A stretch of DNA of 64,000 nt from Schaalia sp. ZJ405 (GTDB lineage Bacteria; Actinomycetota; Actinomycetes; Actinomycetales; Actinomycetaceae). Below are positions 1-8,777 of this stretch, one piece after another. The stretch covers positions 1,736,001-1,800,000 of the forward strand of contig NZ_CP064952.1 in assembly GCF_011038885.2 (NCBI RefSeq), written 5' to 3'. The position numbers and the translations under genes are program-made. Numbering within the stretch: position 1 is the stretch's first letter; each line of letters begins with the position of its first letter. Below the pieces are notes generated by a model, which saw nothing but the letters and a program-made list of their open reading frames with translations, ran no database searches and was not told the DNA's origin.

Positions 1-574
1 GATTTTTAGCGGCGAACTCCTCATGTACCAAGATTTTGTGGTGGTCTTTCTCAGTGAGGTGACGCCCTTTCGTCAGGGTGAATGTTCCTGCACGGAATGC
101 GGTTGACAAGTCAGAGCGACTGACAGCGTTCATCGGTACCGCATTACCGTATTTCTCTTCTTCTGCCCTGGAATAATCCTCTGCCTGACCCGGGAGTCGG
201 AAAATTTCAGCGTTGACAACGTCAGCAACCGCAGAGTTCATCGTCGCAACATAGGATTCCACCCCCGGAAGCTGAGCGATTGCGTCGATCTGGGCGCGCG
301 TGACCGTGCCTCCTCCACGCGCCGTACCGAGGTTCGTCATCCGATTGTTCTCAAGCATGAAACCCGACAGGAGCTTGGAGCTGAGATCATCACCTGCATT
401 CGCCGCTGACTCACGCACAGCGAAAGTTGAGAGCAGCAGCGTTGATGCGATGAGGAGGACTAAAAAGATGGTCAACGATTTGACCAATTTACGAGAAGTG
501 TGAAGCCACGCTCGCCGAAAAAATGACATCTGAGAGGAATCTTTCGTACTAGTTTCAGTATCAATCGGCCTCAT
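1..574 (-). CDS. ABC transporter permease, FtsX/MacB type (partial, runs off the left edge)
   Basis: Only the first 191 codons are inside the window. Read on the minus strand from ATG at 574, the protein has a short cytoplasmic N-terminus, then one strong membrane segment at about residues 29-50 (LTIFLVLLIASTLLLSTFAV), then a soluble stretch that would be extracytoplasmic. One TM helix followed by a large outer domain is the usual start of MacB/FtsX-type ABC permeases. The rest of the domain and the C-terminal helices lie outside. An AGAGG sits 11 nt before ATG 574, whereas the next in-frame ATG at 529 has no ribosome binding site, so 574 is preferred. A cognate ATPase would be expected next to it, beyond the edge. 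The exported or anchored substrate cannot be inferred. Confidence 0.75.
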   Translation of the reverse strand, partial: MRPIDTETSTKDSSQMSFFRRAWLHTSRKLVKSLTIFLVLLIASTLLLSTFAVRESAANAGDDLSSKLLSGFMLENNRMTNLGTARGGGTVTRAQIDAIAQLPGVESYVATMNSAVADVVNAEIFRLPGQAEDYSRAEEEKYGNAVPMNAVSRSDLSTAFRAGTFTLTKGRHLTEKDHHKILVHEEFAAKN

Positions 575-959
575 CGTATGAAGCACCTCTGTGAATTCGC
601 TGTAAGACACCGGGGAGATCACCAGAAAGGCAACGGCCTACCGTTACGAACCTTCATCGGTGCCCGCTCGTGACGACGAACCGACTGGGCATCACCTCGG
701 CAAGGATTCCTTCACCGCACGCACGGCAGGAGTACACGTCTGAACAAGAGGGACTTTAGTCTCACATTTCCTACCCTCTGAGCTTTTCCGTCCGTGAAAT
801 ACACACATCTCACTGGAAAAGTCCTCACTTACACAAATTTTCAAGGAATTTTCTCAGAAATTCCCGTATGCTACGACGTGCATCTGTGGGCTCATCTAAG
901 TGGCCGCGACCTGGCTTTTTACTGCTAGAGACCCCACGTGGATTGACCGGAGAATGTGC
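575..959. other. intergenic region between divergent permease and surface-protein genes
   Basis: I see no convincing gene here; a minus-strand open frame at 825-1058 overlaps the surface-protein start and has no recognisable product. The region should carry both divergent promoters. An inverted repeat GGAATTT-N6-AAATTCC lies at 845-864. It is followed at 868-873 by TATGCT, a reasonable -10 box for the rightward gene. The repeat is suitably placed for an operator at or just upstream of the promoter, but no regulator is identified. Confidence 0.4.
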
Positions 960-2283
960 ATGAACCACACCATCACTCATCGCTGCCGCCCCGCTGCGGC
1001 TGCGATCCTCACCTTGGGACTCCTCATATGGATCACACTCCCAAAATGGTGACATCATCGCCTCCGGATATTACGATCCCACGGAGCATCGAGCCGTTTA
1101 CGTCTTGACAGACAAGGTCAATAGCCGCGAATCGATCACACTTCGCTTCCAATCCGGTGACACCCTCAATTATCAGAAGTTCACCAACAGCGGCACCTAC
1201 ACCTTCACCAATAATTTCGCAGGGACAGATTACAGCTACACCTACGATGTTCCTTTCGATGGGAACACCTACTACGCCGAAGATCGGATGAACGAGGGAT
1301 ACGGAATTTCCCCCTATCTCCCCGAGTACGATCCGCGTTCAGGTGACTACACCCAGCTCTTCCACCTCAAAACTCTCGCTGAGCCGAGGACAGGCGTAGA
1401 TCTCAGCGTCAGAGCCCGTTCCCTCAGTGACAGCGGTCCTGCACCTGAGGTCTCAGTGTATGAAGTACCTGCCGGCTACACCTTCCCAGACAGTTTCAAT
1501 GCCGACATCAGTGCACTCACAAACGTGACTGGAGAATTTACAGTTGCCGAACGCGGAAACGGTTTCTACACACTGCGCTCGACGTCAACAGCTGCCAGCG
1601 AATACTTCGTGGTGGTGCGAGGCCAGCAGAAGGGAGTCAACACGTCAACGTGGGAGCAGGTATCTCTGCGCGCCTCTTTCACAGGATCCGATGTTGAGAC
1701 GCAAGCTAACTCCTCGGTGTTCTACAGGGGTGCCGAAGCTTTCGGCGAACTCAGTGACATCATCCCTGCGAAGTACATCACGGTCACCAAAGTGGATGCG
1801 AAGAACGGAACAGGACTTCCTGGCGCCGAGTTCGATATCCGCAAGAACGGACACGTTGTCGCTCACCTGGTCACAGATTCAGAGGGAAAGACCACAAGTC
1901 CGCTTCTTCCTCTCGGCGAGTACACGGTCGTAGAGACGAAAGCACCTGTCGGATACGTGCGCGCCCCCTCAACCAGTGATGTGAACCTCATTAACGAGGG
2001 CGATTCCCTCGTTAATAGGGTTGTGAAAAACGAGGCCGAACCCGCTCCGGAGCCAGAACCGACACCTCCACCGACACCGGAGCAACCGGTGGAGCCGAAG
2101 CCCACACCCAAGCCGACTCCTCCCAGCTCGAAAACTCCCCCACCTGCGACTAAGGCTCAGGCAAAATCCACCTTGGCGTCCACAGGTGTCTCGTCCGTCA
2201 ATGGACGACTGGCGGGTGGAGCAGCTGCTGGCCTGATCACGGGCGCTCTCTTCCTCCGCTGGGCAGGCAGACGCAAACCCTAA
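960..2283 (+). pseudogene. cell-wall-anchored surface protein with SpaA/Cna-B-type domain; signal peptide out of frame
   Basis: ATG 960 has a GGAG seven bases upstream and encodes a typical signal peptide (AAAAILTLGLLIWITLP), but this frame stops at 1050-1052. The body of the protein is open in the +1 frame from the same place through 2283. It includes sensible residues (GDIIASGYYDPTEHRAVYVL) upstream of the first possible start in that frame, TTG 1105. This suggests a one-base frameshift near the CCCAAAA run at 1040-1046. The body contains an extracellular N-terminal region, then a prealbumin-like Cna-B/SpaA domain (from YITVTKVDAKNGTGLPGAEF, about residues 228-310 counted from the TTG). A proline-rich linker follows, then LASTG, a hydrophobic segment and an RRKP tail, which is a sortase sorting signal of LAxTG type. 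Either the gene is inactive or phase-variable, or the sequence has an error at this point. Confidence 0.7.
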
Positions 2284-2377
2284 AAACTCCCCACGACACG
2301 CCGCCAGACACATATTTTGTTCATTCCCCCTCGCTGAGAGCACGCGGGCCCTACAATTGGAAAGGGAACGAGAATTA

Positions 2378-2435
2378 GAAGTGCTTCCCGGAAGGTCGAC
2401 TGGATGATCCAGTTCTTCCTTCTGGGAAGCACTTC
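2378..2435. repeat. two-stem hairpin element, copy 1 (possible bidirectional terminator)
   Basis: An outer stem runs 2378-2395 against 2418-2435 (GAAGTGCTTCCC pairing with GGGAAGCACTTC plus GAAGG with CCTTC, one G-U). It encloses an inner 7-1-7 palindrome ACTGGAT-G-ATCCAGT at 2399-2413. It sits between the convergent ends of the surface-protein gene and putP and is followed by TTTT on the plus strand, so a terminator role is plausible. The same architecture with compensating base changes recurs at 7877-7928 after putA. Confidence 0.75.
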
Positions 2436-2468
2436 GTTTTGCACTGAGGCTGCACTGCTGACTCAGTC

Positions 2469-4070
2469 TTATGTCGCAGGAAGTTCGCCCTCGCTGTCAC
2501 CCTCAGCCACGAGGGTGGCCGAGCGCGGCTCGTAGCCGTCGGGGTTGTGACGGGTAACCTCGCGAACCTCGGCCACCGCCTCCACGTGGCGGCTCCAGTC
2601 CTTCGTCAGCTCAAGAGCGGTCTCGAACTCTTTCTCAACGATCGGGTTGGGCCGATAGATCAGCTTCGAGATGACGACCGTAACGACCAAGTTGACGACG
2701 AAGCCGGGCACAATTTCGTACAGGTCGAACATGCCACCTGCGATGTTGCCCCACACGGCGACGGTCACGGCGCCCATGACCATACCAGCGAGTGCTCCAA
2801 AGCCGGTGAGCTTGCGCCAGTAAAGAGCAAGGATGATTGTCGGACCGAAAGATGCGCCAAATCCAGCCCATGCGAAAGCAACTAGGCCCAGGATTGTGTC
2901 ATTCGGATTGAGTGCCAAACCTCCGGCGAGGAGGGCGATACCCGCCACCGAGATGCGCGAGAGCAAGACGCCCGCCTTGGCAGAGAGCTTGCGCTTGGTG
3001 AACGTCATGTAGACATCTTCGATGAAGGCTGAGGAACTCACCAGGAGCTGGGAGGAAATCGTGGACATGATGGCCGCGAGGATGGCGGCGAGCATGAAGC
3101 CCGCAAACAGCGGGTGGAAGAGCATCTGACCAAGGACGATGAACACTTGCTCAGAGCTGGCCAGAGCGGACTTGTCATGCTTGAAGATCGCCACACCCAC
3201 GAGCGCCGTTAAGAGCGCACCGAAGACGGCCAACAGCATCCAGCCAATGCCGATACGGCGGGCCGAGGTGGACTCTTTCGGATTGCGCAGCGCCATGAAA
3301 CGCACGATGATGTGAGGCTGGCCAAAATAGCCCAGACCCCAGGCCACCGCGGAAATGAGGCCCATGACCGTTGCACCCTTGAGCGGTTCGAGGAGCCCGG
3401 GATCCACGCTGCGCACACCCTCAAGCATGTTGTCGAAGCCGCCGACGTAGATGATTCCCATGACCGGGACCATGACGAGGGCGAGCAACATGAGGAACCC
3501 CTGCATGGCGTCGGTATACGAGACCGCGAGGAAGCCACCGACCAGTGTGTAGAACACGGTGATTGCAGCGATGATGAGCATTCCGACCTTGTAGTTCACA
3601 CCGAATGCGCCCTCGAAGAAGGTGCCGCCAGCCACCATGCCGGAGGAGACGTAGAAGGTGAAGTAGAACAGGATGATGAAGCCGGAAATAATACGCAGAG
3701 TGTGTGAAGAATCACGTAGGCGGGAATCCAGGAAGGATGGGACGGTGATCGAATTGTTCGACACCTCGGTGTAGGAGCGCAGGCGCGGGGCCACAAACTT
3801 CCAATTCAGCCATGCACCAACCGTCAGACCGATCGCGATCCAGAACTCGAATACGCCAGATAGGTAGAGGGCACCGGGTAGGCCCATGAGGAGCCATCCG
3901 GACATGTCAGAGGCTCCGGCGGAAAGCGCCGCAACCGCGGGGTTGAGCTGGCGTCCGCCAAGCATGTAGTCATCAACGTCGGAGGTGCGGCGATATGCCC
4001 ACAACCCGATTCCGATCATGACGAGGAAGTAGATGATCATCGTGATGATCTGCCACGTGGTACCGCTCAT
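2469..4070 (-). CDS. putP: sodium/proline symporter PutP
   Basis: This is a member of the sodium:solute symporter family with about 13 predicted membrane helices. The N-terminus has the family pattern TSDVDDYMLGGRQLNPAVAALSAGASDMSGWLL, described here in parts: a DYMLGGR segment and a GASDMSGWL segment typical of proline transporters. It imports proline with Na+. The start is set at ATG 4070 because GGGAGG lies just before it; an upstream ATG at 4118 would add 16 unusual residues and lacks such a site. It is divergent from putA, so proline uptake and oxidation are encoded side by side. The C-terminal tail is acidic and soluble. Length (533 residues) is close to the usual 500. The family call is firm; proline specificity rests on family resemblance and the putA neighbour. 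Confidence 0.92.
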   Translation of the reverse strand: MSGTTWQIITMIIYFLVMIGIGLWAYRRTSDVDDYMLGGRQLNPAVAALSAGASDMSGWLLMGLPGALYLSGVFEFWIAIGLTVGAWLNWKFVAPRLRSYTEVSNNSITVPSFLDSRLRDSSHTLRIISGFIILFYFTFYVSSGMVAGGTFFEGAFGVNYKVGMLIIAAITVFYTLVGGFLAVSYTDAMQGFLMLLALVMVPVMGIIYVGGFDNMLEGVRSVDPGLLEPLKGATVMGLISAVAWGLGYFGQPHIIVRFMALRNPKESTSARRIGIGWMLLAVFGALLTALVGVAIFKHDKSALASSEQVFIVLGQMLFHPLFAGFMLAAILAAIMSTISSQLLVSSSAFIEDVYMTFTKRKLSAKAGVLLSRISVAGIALLAGGLALNPNDTILGLVAFAWAGFGASFGPTIILALYWRKLTGFGALAGMVMGAVTVAVWGNIAGGMFDLYEIVPGFVVNLVVTVVISKLIYRPNPIVEKEFETALELTKDWSRHVEAVAEVREVTRHNPDGYEPRSATLVAEGDSEGELPAT

Positions 4071-4368
4071 CAATAACCTCCCTAAAGGTTGTTGGACTGT
4101 GTTGTATCGTTGCATCATTGCGTCATTGCCTCATTGCAATGTTGGGAACACAGTCGGTATAGTTGTCTCGTAACCTTACATCACAAGCTGCACCTTGCGA
4201 TGTGAAACGAAGGCTTGCGAAAGCGAGGATACAGGAAAATCCCTCGATGTCGAGAGAGTTTCGAAAATTCGTTCTCAAGTCGACAAAAAGTGACCCTCTC
4301 GCCTTTTAGAATCGAACAACTGTGACGGCCCTAGCCGGACGCCACTGACTGCAAAGATGGAGAACCAC
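4071..4368. promoter_or_regulatory. putP-putA divergent promoter region with tandem octamers
   Basis: This interval separates the two divergent starts and must hold both promoters. On the minus strand, in what is probably the putP leader, four tandem octamers of form GCAAYGAN occupy 4106-4137 (GCAATGAG, GCAATGAC, GCAATGAT, GCAACGAT). They lie about 36-67 bases upstream of the putP start. I see no other gene. The octamers could be regulator half-sites or a simple sequence repeat able to change copy number. Confidence 0.5.
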
Positions 4369-7300
4369 GTGGCAACGTTGAAAAATGACGTCGATTTTTC
4401 GAAGGTGGCGAACAGCGCCATCACCCAAGCAAAGACGTGGGCACGCCGCTCCGCGTCTTTCCCAGAAGACCGCGCCGGGAACCTACTGTCTCAAGTCCTC
4501 AAAGATGAGGGCGGACTAGACTTCACCGTCCAGTTCGTTGACGGCGTGATCCGACCCGAAGATCCAAAGACCCGCGCAAAGAATCTGCGCAAGCTCACCA
4601 CGAAGCCAGCACGATTCCTGCCTTCCTACCTCTCGCTGCCGGCGAAGGTCGGCGGAGTCCTTGCCCCGGCTTGCCCTTCGTTCATCACGGACGCCGCCTT
4701 TCGTGTCTTCCGTATGCTTGTGGGTAACCTCGTGCTCGATACAACGCCGAAGAAGCTCGGCCCGGCGGTCAAGAAGCTCCGCGCCGACGGCTCACGACTG
4801 AACCTCAATCTGCTCGGGGAAGCCGTGCTCGGAAAGAAAGAAGCCGCACACCGCCTCGCGGCCGTCACCGAGCTACTTGAGTACGACTTCGTTGACTACG
4901 TGTCGATCAAGGTTTCCTCGGTGCTTGGCGTTCACAATCCTTGGGGGTATCAGCAGGCCGTTGACCAAGCAATCGAGGCGCTCTTGCCGCTGTACCGCAC
5001 CGCGAAGAAGGGCAATAAGTTCGTCAACCTCGACATGGAGGAATACCACGACCTCCATCTGACCATCGACGTCTTCACCGGGATCCTCAACCGCGAAGAG
5101 TTCAAGAACCTCAAAGCCGGCATCGTGCTACAGGCCTACCTGCCCGACGCCCTCGGCGCGATGGAGGAGATCCAGGACTGGGCTGCCAAACGCGTGGCTG
5201 ACGGCGGTTCACCGGTCAAGGTACGCCTGGTTAAGGGTGCGAACCTGCCGATGGAACACGTCGACTCCGTCATGCACGGCTGGAAACTGGCCGTCCAGCC
5301 GTCCAAGGCCGCAACGGACGCCAACTACATGCGTGTTCTTGAGTTCGCGTTGCGCCCCGAGCATGTCAAGAACGTCAATCTCGGCATCGCCGGGCAGAAC
5401 CTCTTCACTCTCGCTTTCGGCCTGAACCTCGCCAAGGAACGCGGCATCAGCGAAGGCTTCGAGGTGGAGATGCTCAAAGGCATGGCCACCAACCAAGCTC
5501 AGGCTATTCGCGAGGACGTCGGCCAGATTCTGTACTACGTGCCCGTGGTTGACCCATCCAACTACGACGTGGCGATCTCTTACCTGGTCCGCCGCCTAGA
5601 GGAGTCCGCGGCGCACGAGAACTTCATGTCCGGTGTCTTCGATATCGCCACGAACGATGCCATCTTCGCCCGCGAACGCAACCGCTTCGCCACCGGCGTT
5701 GTGGCAGCTTTCCCGGAGGCCGACCTGGCCGAGAAGATGAGCCCGGTCAACGAGGTGCCGCAGTTGAGCTTTGGCCCCAACCGCCGCCAGAACCGTTTGA
5801 CGGACGAGGTGGAGCTCATGGACAGCTTTGCCAACACGGCCGATTCGGACCCGTCACTGCCGGCAAACGTCGAATGGGCAAACACAATTTTCGCCAAGAT
5901 GGGCAATTCGCAGCTGGGCGTTGCCGAGGCAGATGCAGCGCGCGTGCGCACCGTTGCTCAGATGGAGGAGATCGTGGCCGAGGCCCGGCAGGCTGCGCCG
6001 GGATGGGCGGCCACCACGGGCGCTGAGCGTGCCAAGATTTTGCGCCGCGCAGCCCAGGTGTTAGGTGAGCGCCGCGCCGAGCTCATCGAGGTCGCTGCCT
6101 CCGAGTGCGGCAAAGTCGTCGGCGAGGCCGATATCGAGGTCTCCGAAGCGATCGACTTCGCCAACTACTACGCGGACTTGGCCGAGGAATTGGACGAAAT
6201 CGAGGGTGTGCGCTTCTCCCCCGCCCCGGTCACCGCGGCGATCCCGCCGTGGAACTTCCCGCTCGCAATCCCGGCTGGTTCGGCGCTCGCGCCGCTGGCC
6301 ACCGGTTCCGTGGTCCTGTTTAAGCCTGCCGAGCAGGCGCGCCGCTGCGGTGCCGTGGTTGCTCAAGCCCTGTGGGATGCGGGTGTGCCCAAGGATGCGT
6401 TGTATCTGGTAGATATCCATCCGGAGGAGATTGACGAGGTCGGTAAGTCCCTCGTGACAGCCTCTGATCAGGTGATTCTCACTGGATCAATCGACACAGC
6501 CAAGCTGTTCCGCTCCTGGGAGCCGGACCTGAAGATCTTTGCGGAGACCTCGGGGAAGAACGCCATCATCGTTACCCCGCAGGCCGACATCGACCTCGCA
6601 GCGAAAGACGTTGTTCAGTCCGCCTTCGGGCACGCCGGCCAGAAGTGTTCGGCCGCATCACTGTGCATCCTCGTGGGTGCGATGGGTAAGTCAGAGCGCT
6701 TCATCAACCAGGTGGTTGATGCTGCCGAGTCACTTGTGGTGGATTGGCCAACCAATCCCAGCACCGAAATGGGACCGATCATTGAGCCTGCAACAGGCAA
6801 GCTCAAGCGCGGCCTCACTGAGCTTGAGCCGGGTCAGACGTGGTTGCTCAAGCCCCGCCAGCTCGACGATTCAGGACGCCTGTGGTCTCCCGGTATTCGC
6901 GACGGCGTACGCCGCGGTCAAGACGCTCACCTGACGGAGTACTTTGGTCCAGTCCTAGGCATCATGCGTGCGGAAACCCTGGAGGAGGCCATCGCCTTGC
7001 AAAACGAGGTTCAGTTCGGCCTCACAGCCGGCCTGCATTCTCTTGACCCGGAGGAAATCACCCGGTGGCTGGCAAAGGTTAAGGCAGGAAACGTCTACGT
7101 CAACCGCGGGATCACGGGTGCGATCGTGCGTCGCCAGCCCTTCGGTGGATGGAAGCGTTCACAGGTGGGCACCGGCTCAAAGGCAGGAGGCCCGAACCAC
7201 CTCATCGGCCTGTGCCGCGTTGAACCGGCCCCCGTGGGTCCTGCGGACGACAAGCTCACGGCGCTGACTTTCCCCGCCCTGGCCGGCTTCGACAAGGTCG

Positions 7301-7854
7301 CCGACAAGGTTCCTTCCGAGCATGTTGATGCCTATCGCAGTGCACTGCGCAGCGCAGAGAAAGCTCTGAAGGAGCACTACCTTGCCAGGCGCGATGTGTC
7401 GGCGCTGGGTGTGGAGAAGAATGTCTTCCGCTACATGCCTACTGCTGTCACGGTCCGTCTCGAAGACCCAGAGACATGGTGGGAGGTTGCCCCGATGGTC
7501 GCAGCATCCCTTACCGGTAAGACGAAGATCGAGCTCAGCGTAGGAGATGACCTGCGCGACACCATTGCCCAAGCTTTCCGCTCCGCGGGGGCTACGGTCA
7601 ATGTCGAATCGACCGACCAATGGCTGGCGAACATCGCCCGTCGACCTGATGTGGGCCGCAAGATTCGTTACTTCGGCCCGAATCCGCACTCCGTGGCCGA
7701 AGCCGTGGGTGGCTCAGTGGACGTGACGATCTATTCCGATCCGGCCACCGGAAACGGCAGGGTGGACCTGCGTCCGTTCTTCCTTGAGCAAGCGGTTGCG
7801 GCCACAAACCACCGCTTCGGAGACCACACCAAGCTCCTTGATGGCGTGATCTAA
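4369..7854 (+). CDS. putA: bifunctional proline dehydrogenase / L-glutamate gamma-semialdehyde dehydrogenase PutA
   Basis: The enzyme oxidises proline to glutamate in two steps on one chain of about 1161 residues. The N-terminal half carries the FAD-binding proline dehydrogenase barrel (for example VRLVKGANLPME and YLPDALGAM). The C-terminal half is an aldehyde dehydrogenase with ETSGKNAIIV and the nucleophile motif FGHAGQKCSAAS, catalytic Cys at about residue 760. A further C-terminal segment of some 150-200 residues follows the ALDH core. The start is taken as GTG 4369, with GGAG six bases upstream; ATG 4357 is in frame but has no ribosome binding site. There is no obvious N-terminal ribbon-helix-helix DNA-binding domain, so it is probably not the autorepressing form of PutA. 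It is divergent from putP. A structured hairpin element follows the stop at 7877. Confidence 0.93.
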   Translation: MATLKNDVDFSKVANSAITQAKTWARRSASFPEDRAGNLLSQVLKDEGGLDFTVQFVDGVIRPEDPKTRAKNLRKLTTKPARFLPSYLSLPAKVGGVLAPACPSFITDAAFRVFRMLVGNLVLDTTPKKLGPAVKKLRADGSRLNLNLLGEAVLGKKEAAHRLAAVTELLEYDFVDYVSIKVSSVLGVHNPWGYQQAVDQAIEALLPLYRTAKKGNKFVNLDMEEYHDLHLTIDVFTGILNREEFKNLKAGIVLQAYLPDALGAMEEIQDWAAKRVADGGSPVKVRLVKGANLPMEHVDSVMHGWKLAVQPSKAATDANYMRVLEFALRPEHVKNVNLGIAGQNLFTLAFGLNLAKERGISEGFEVEMLKGMATNQAQAIREDVGQILYYVPVVDPSNYDVAISYLVRRLEESAAHENFMSGVFDIATNDAIFARERNRFATGVVAAFPEADLAEKMSPVNEVPQLSFGPNRRQNRLTDEVELMDSFANTADSDPSLPANVEWANTIFAKMGNSQLGVAEADAARVRTVAQMEEIVAEARQAAPGWAATTGAERAKILRRAAQVLGERRAELIEVAASECGKVVGEADIEVSEAIDFANYYADLAEELDEIEGVRFSPAPVTAAIPPWNFPLAIPAGSALAPLATGSVVLFKPAEQARRCGAVVAQALWDAGVPKDALYLVDIHPEEIDEVGKSLVTASDQVILTGSIDTAKLFRSWEPDLKIFAETSGKNAIIVTPQADIDLAAKDVVQSAFGHAGQKCSAASLCILVGAMGKSERFINQVVDAAESLVVDWPTNPSTEMGPIIEPATGKLKRGLTELEPGQTWLLKPRQLDDSGRLWSPGIRDGVRRGQDAHLTEYFGPVLGIMRAETLEEAIALQNEVQFGLTAGLHSLDPEEITRWLAKVKAGNVYVNRGITGAIVRRQPFGGWKRSQVGTGSKAGGPNHLIGLCRVEPAPVGPADDKLTALTFPALAGFDKVADKVPSEHVDAYRSALRSAEKALKEHYLARRDVSALGVEKNVFRYMPTAVTVRLEDPETWWEVAPMVAASLTGKTKIELSVGDDLRDTIAQAFRSAGATVNVESTDQWLANIARRPDVGRKIRYFGPNPHSVAEAVGGSVDVTIYSDPATGNGRVDLRPFFLEQAVAATNHRFGDHTKLLDGVI

Positions 7855-7876
7855 GGCCGGCCCCGGCAGTCATGAC

Positions 7877-7928
7877 ATGCTCCCCGGAGGTTGGACTGAT
7901 TGAATCAGTTCCTTCTTCCGGGGAGCAT
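7877..7928. repeat. two-stem hairpin element, copy 2 (after putA)
   Basis: The outer stem ATGCTCCCCGGA (7877-7888) pairs perfectly with TCCGGGGAGCAT (7917-7928). It encloses ACTGATT-G-AATCAGT (7095 offset, that is 7895+ to 7909). It aligns base for base with the element at 2378-2435. Differences fall in pairs (TTCCC/GGGAA versus TCCCC/GGGGA in the outer stem; GGAT/ATCC versus GATT/AATC inside), so the fold is conserved. It is probably the putA terminator or a mobile hairpin repeat. The terminase fragment begins immediately after it. Confidence 0.75.
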
Positions 7929-7941
7929 CCATGTCACGGCA

Positions 7942-8056
7942 TTACACAACTTCAGCGACAACATCGTCATCCGCACCGATCCTGCCGGGAACGTCAAACC
8001 CGACGGAGAAAAGTCCACCGAGAAAATCAACGGCGTGGTGGCCACCATCATGGGAC
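7942..8056 (+). pseudogene. phage terminase large-subunit fragment (C-terminal end), copy 1
   Basis: This short stretch reads DNIVIRTDPAGNVKPDG, then EKSTEKINGVVATIMGLGL. It matches the C-terminal end typical of HK97-like terminase large subunits (dN..i.tD..GNvkP...S.eKIdGvvA.imAld). Nothing of the ATPase or the nuclease core remains upstream. The resemblance ends abruptly after ACCATCATGG at about 8056, where a different reading frame with its own hydrophobic peptide continues. A second divergent copy lies on the other strand at 9523-9671. It is a relic of a lost prophage. Confidence 0.7.
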
Positions 8057-8225
8057 TTGGACTGCAATCACAACCGCAATTTCTGCCTGGAATTGGGAAG
8101 TAGCTGCTTCTACGATTGCACGAGCTTTGGGGCCGGCTTTCATCGAGAGATTTGGAAAAGCTACTGGAGGTCCGGCCCTCATCGCTGCTGCGCAAGCTTA
8201 CGCAGCAGTATCCTGTACTCTTTAG
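8057..8225 (+). pseudogene. bacteriocin-like hydrophobic peptide, 5' end missing
   Basis: Downstream of the terminase fragment, a different frame encodes a small Ala/Gly-rich peptide: TAITTAISAWNWEVAASTIA, then RALGPAFIERFGKATGGPALIAAA in separate blocks, ending SCTL at the stop at 8223-8225. No ATG, GTG or TTG with a ribosome binding site is available in this frame after the junction, so the start appears to have been replaced by the phage fragment. Size, composition and a small membrane-protein gene only 16 bases downstream recall bacteriocin/immunity pairs. I cannot assign it to a known bacteriocin class. It could also be a chance remnant. Confidence 0.35.
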
Positions 8226-8241
8226 TGCTAGAGGAGGTCCA

Positions 8242-8445
8242 ATGCGCACAAAGACTATATTCACGCTAGGGTTTTTCTCCACTATTGTGCTCGTGCTTTG
8301 GGTGATCATCTCATTTGCTAGAGATTGGGAATTCTTTACTCCAGCATCAATTCTGGGTGCAATTTTAGGGGGTTTCTTGATCACTCTTGTCGCGAGAAAA
8401 GCACTTGAGAGTGACTCAAATTTCCCTAAAGGACCTAGTGCGTAA
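8242..8445 (+). CDS. small two-helix membrane protein (possible immunity protein)
   Basis: ATG 8242 follows GAGGAGG at a good distance and opens a 67-residue protein. It has two predicted membrane helices: TLGFFSTIVLVLWVIISFA at about residues 8-26 and SILGAILGGFLITLVA at about 38-53. A charged C-terminus with Lys, Glu and Asp follows. I do not recognise a family. The strong ribosome binding site argues that it is or was expressed. Its position directly after a bacteriocin-like peptide fragment makes a self-immunity role possible, but this is inference only. The local base composition is more AT-rich than the neighbouring put genes, consistent with transfer. Confidence 0.5.
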   Translation: MRTKTIFTLGFFSTIVLVLWVIISFARDWEFFTPASILGAILGGFLITLVARKALESDSNFPKGPSA

Positions 8446-8777
8446 AGCATCACTGACATCTCTATCAGCAGCGCGAAGGAACACCTGGCGAGTCCGAGCG
8501 GGCGTTGAGTCATCCTTTGTATCGGGTGCTGCATGATGAGCCCAACAGCGAGATAACGTCCTTCGCATTCCGCGAAACGTTGATGACCCATTTGTTGTTG
8601 TGGGGTAACCGGACTTAAGACATGGGCATGTGATCGGGTGAACTGTCCACCCAAGACGAGGTGGGGTCGAACAGGAAGCTGTATCCGGCTGAGAGCTGCG
8701 TGTTGCTAATGGAATGGTGAGGACCATCGAGCAGCCATTGAGGGAACTTCATCAAACTCTCGAAAAGAAAAGGAGCT
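8446..8777. other. degenerate intergenic stretch, no supported gene
   Basis: All three minus-strand frames show short open stretches here, none with a ribosome binding site or a recognisable motif. One of them (about 8615-8845) overlaps the 3' end of the 229-residue protein in another frame and could be a frameshifted extension of it. I see nothing else to support. Confidence 0.4.

Noticed and set aside
825..1058. A minus-strand 77-residue open frame over the surface-protein start
   Set aside because: It overlaps the signal peptide region, contains no motif and lacks a ribosome site.
7905..8654. A 249-residue minus-strand open frame across the phage-derived patch
   Set aside because: It runs antisense through the terminase fragment, the peptide fragment and the small membrane gene; no domain is visible, and the plus-strand readings explain the sequence better.
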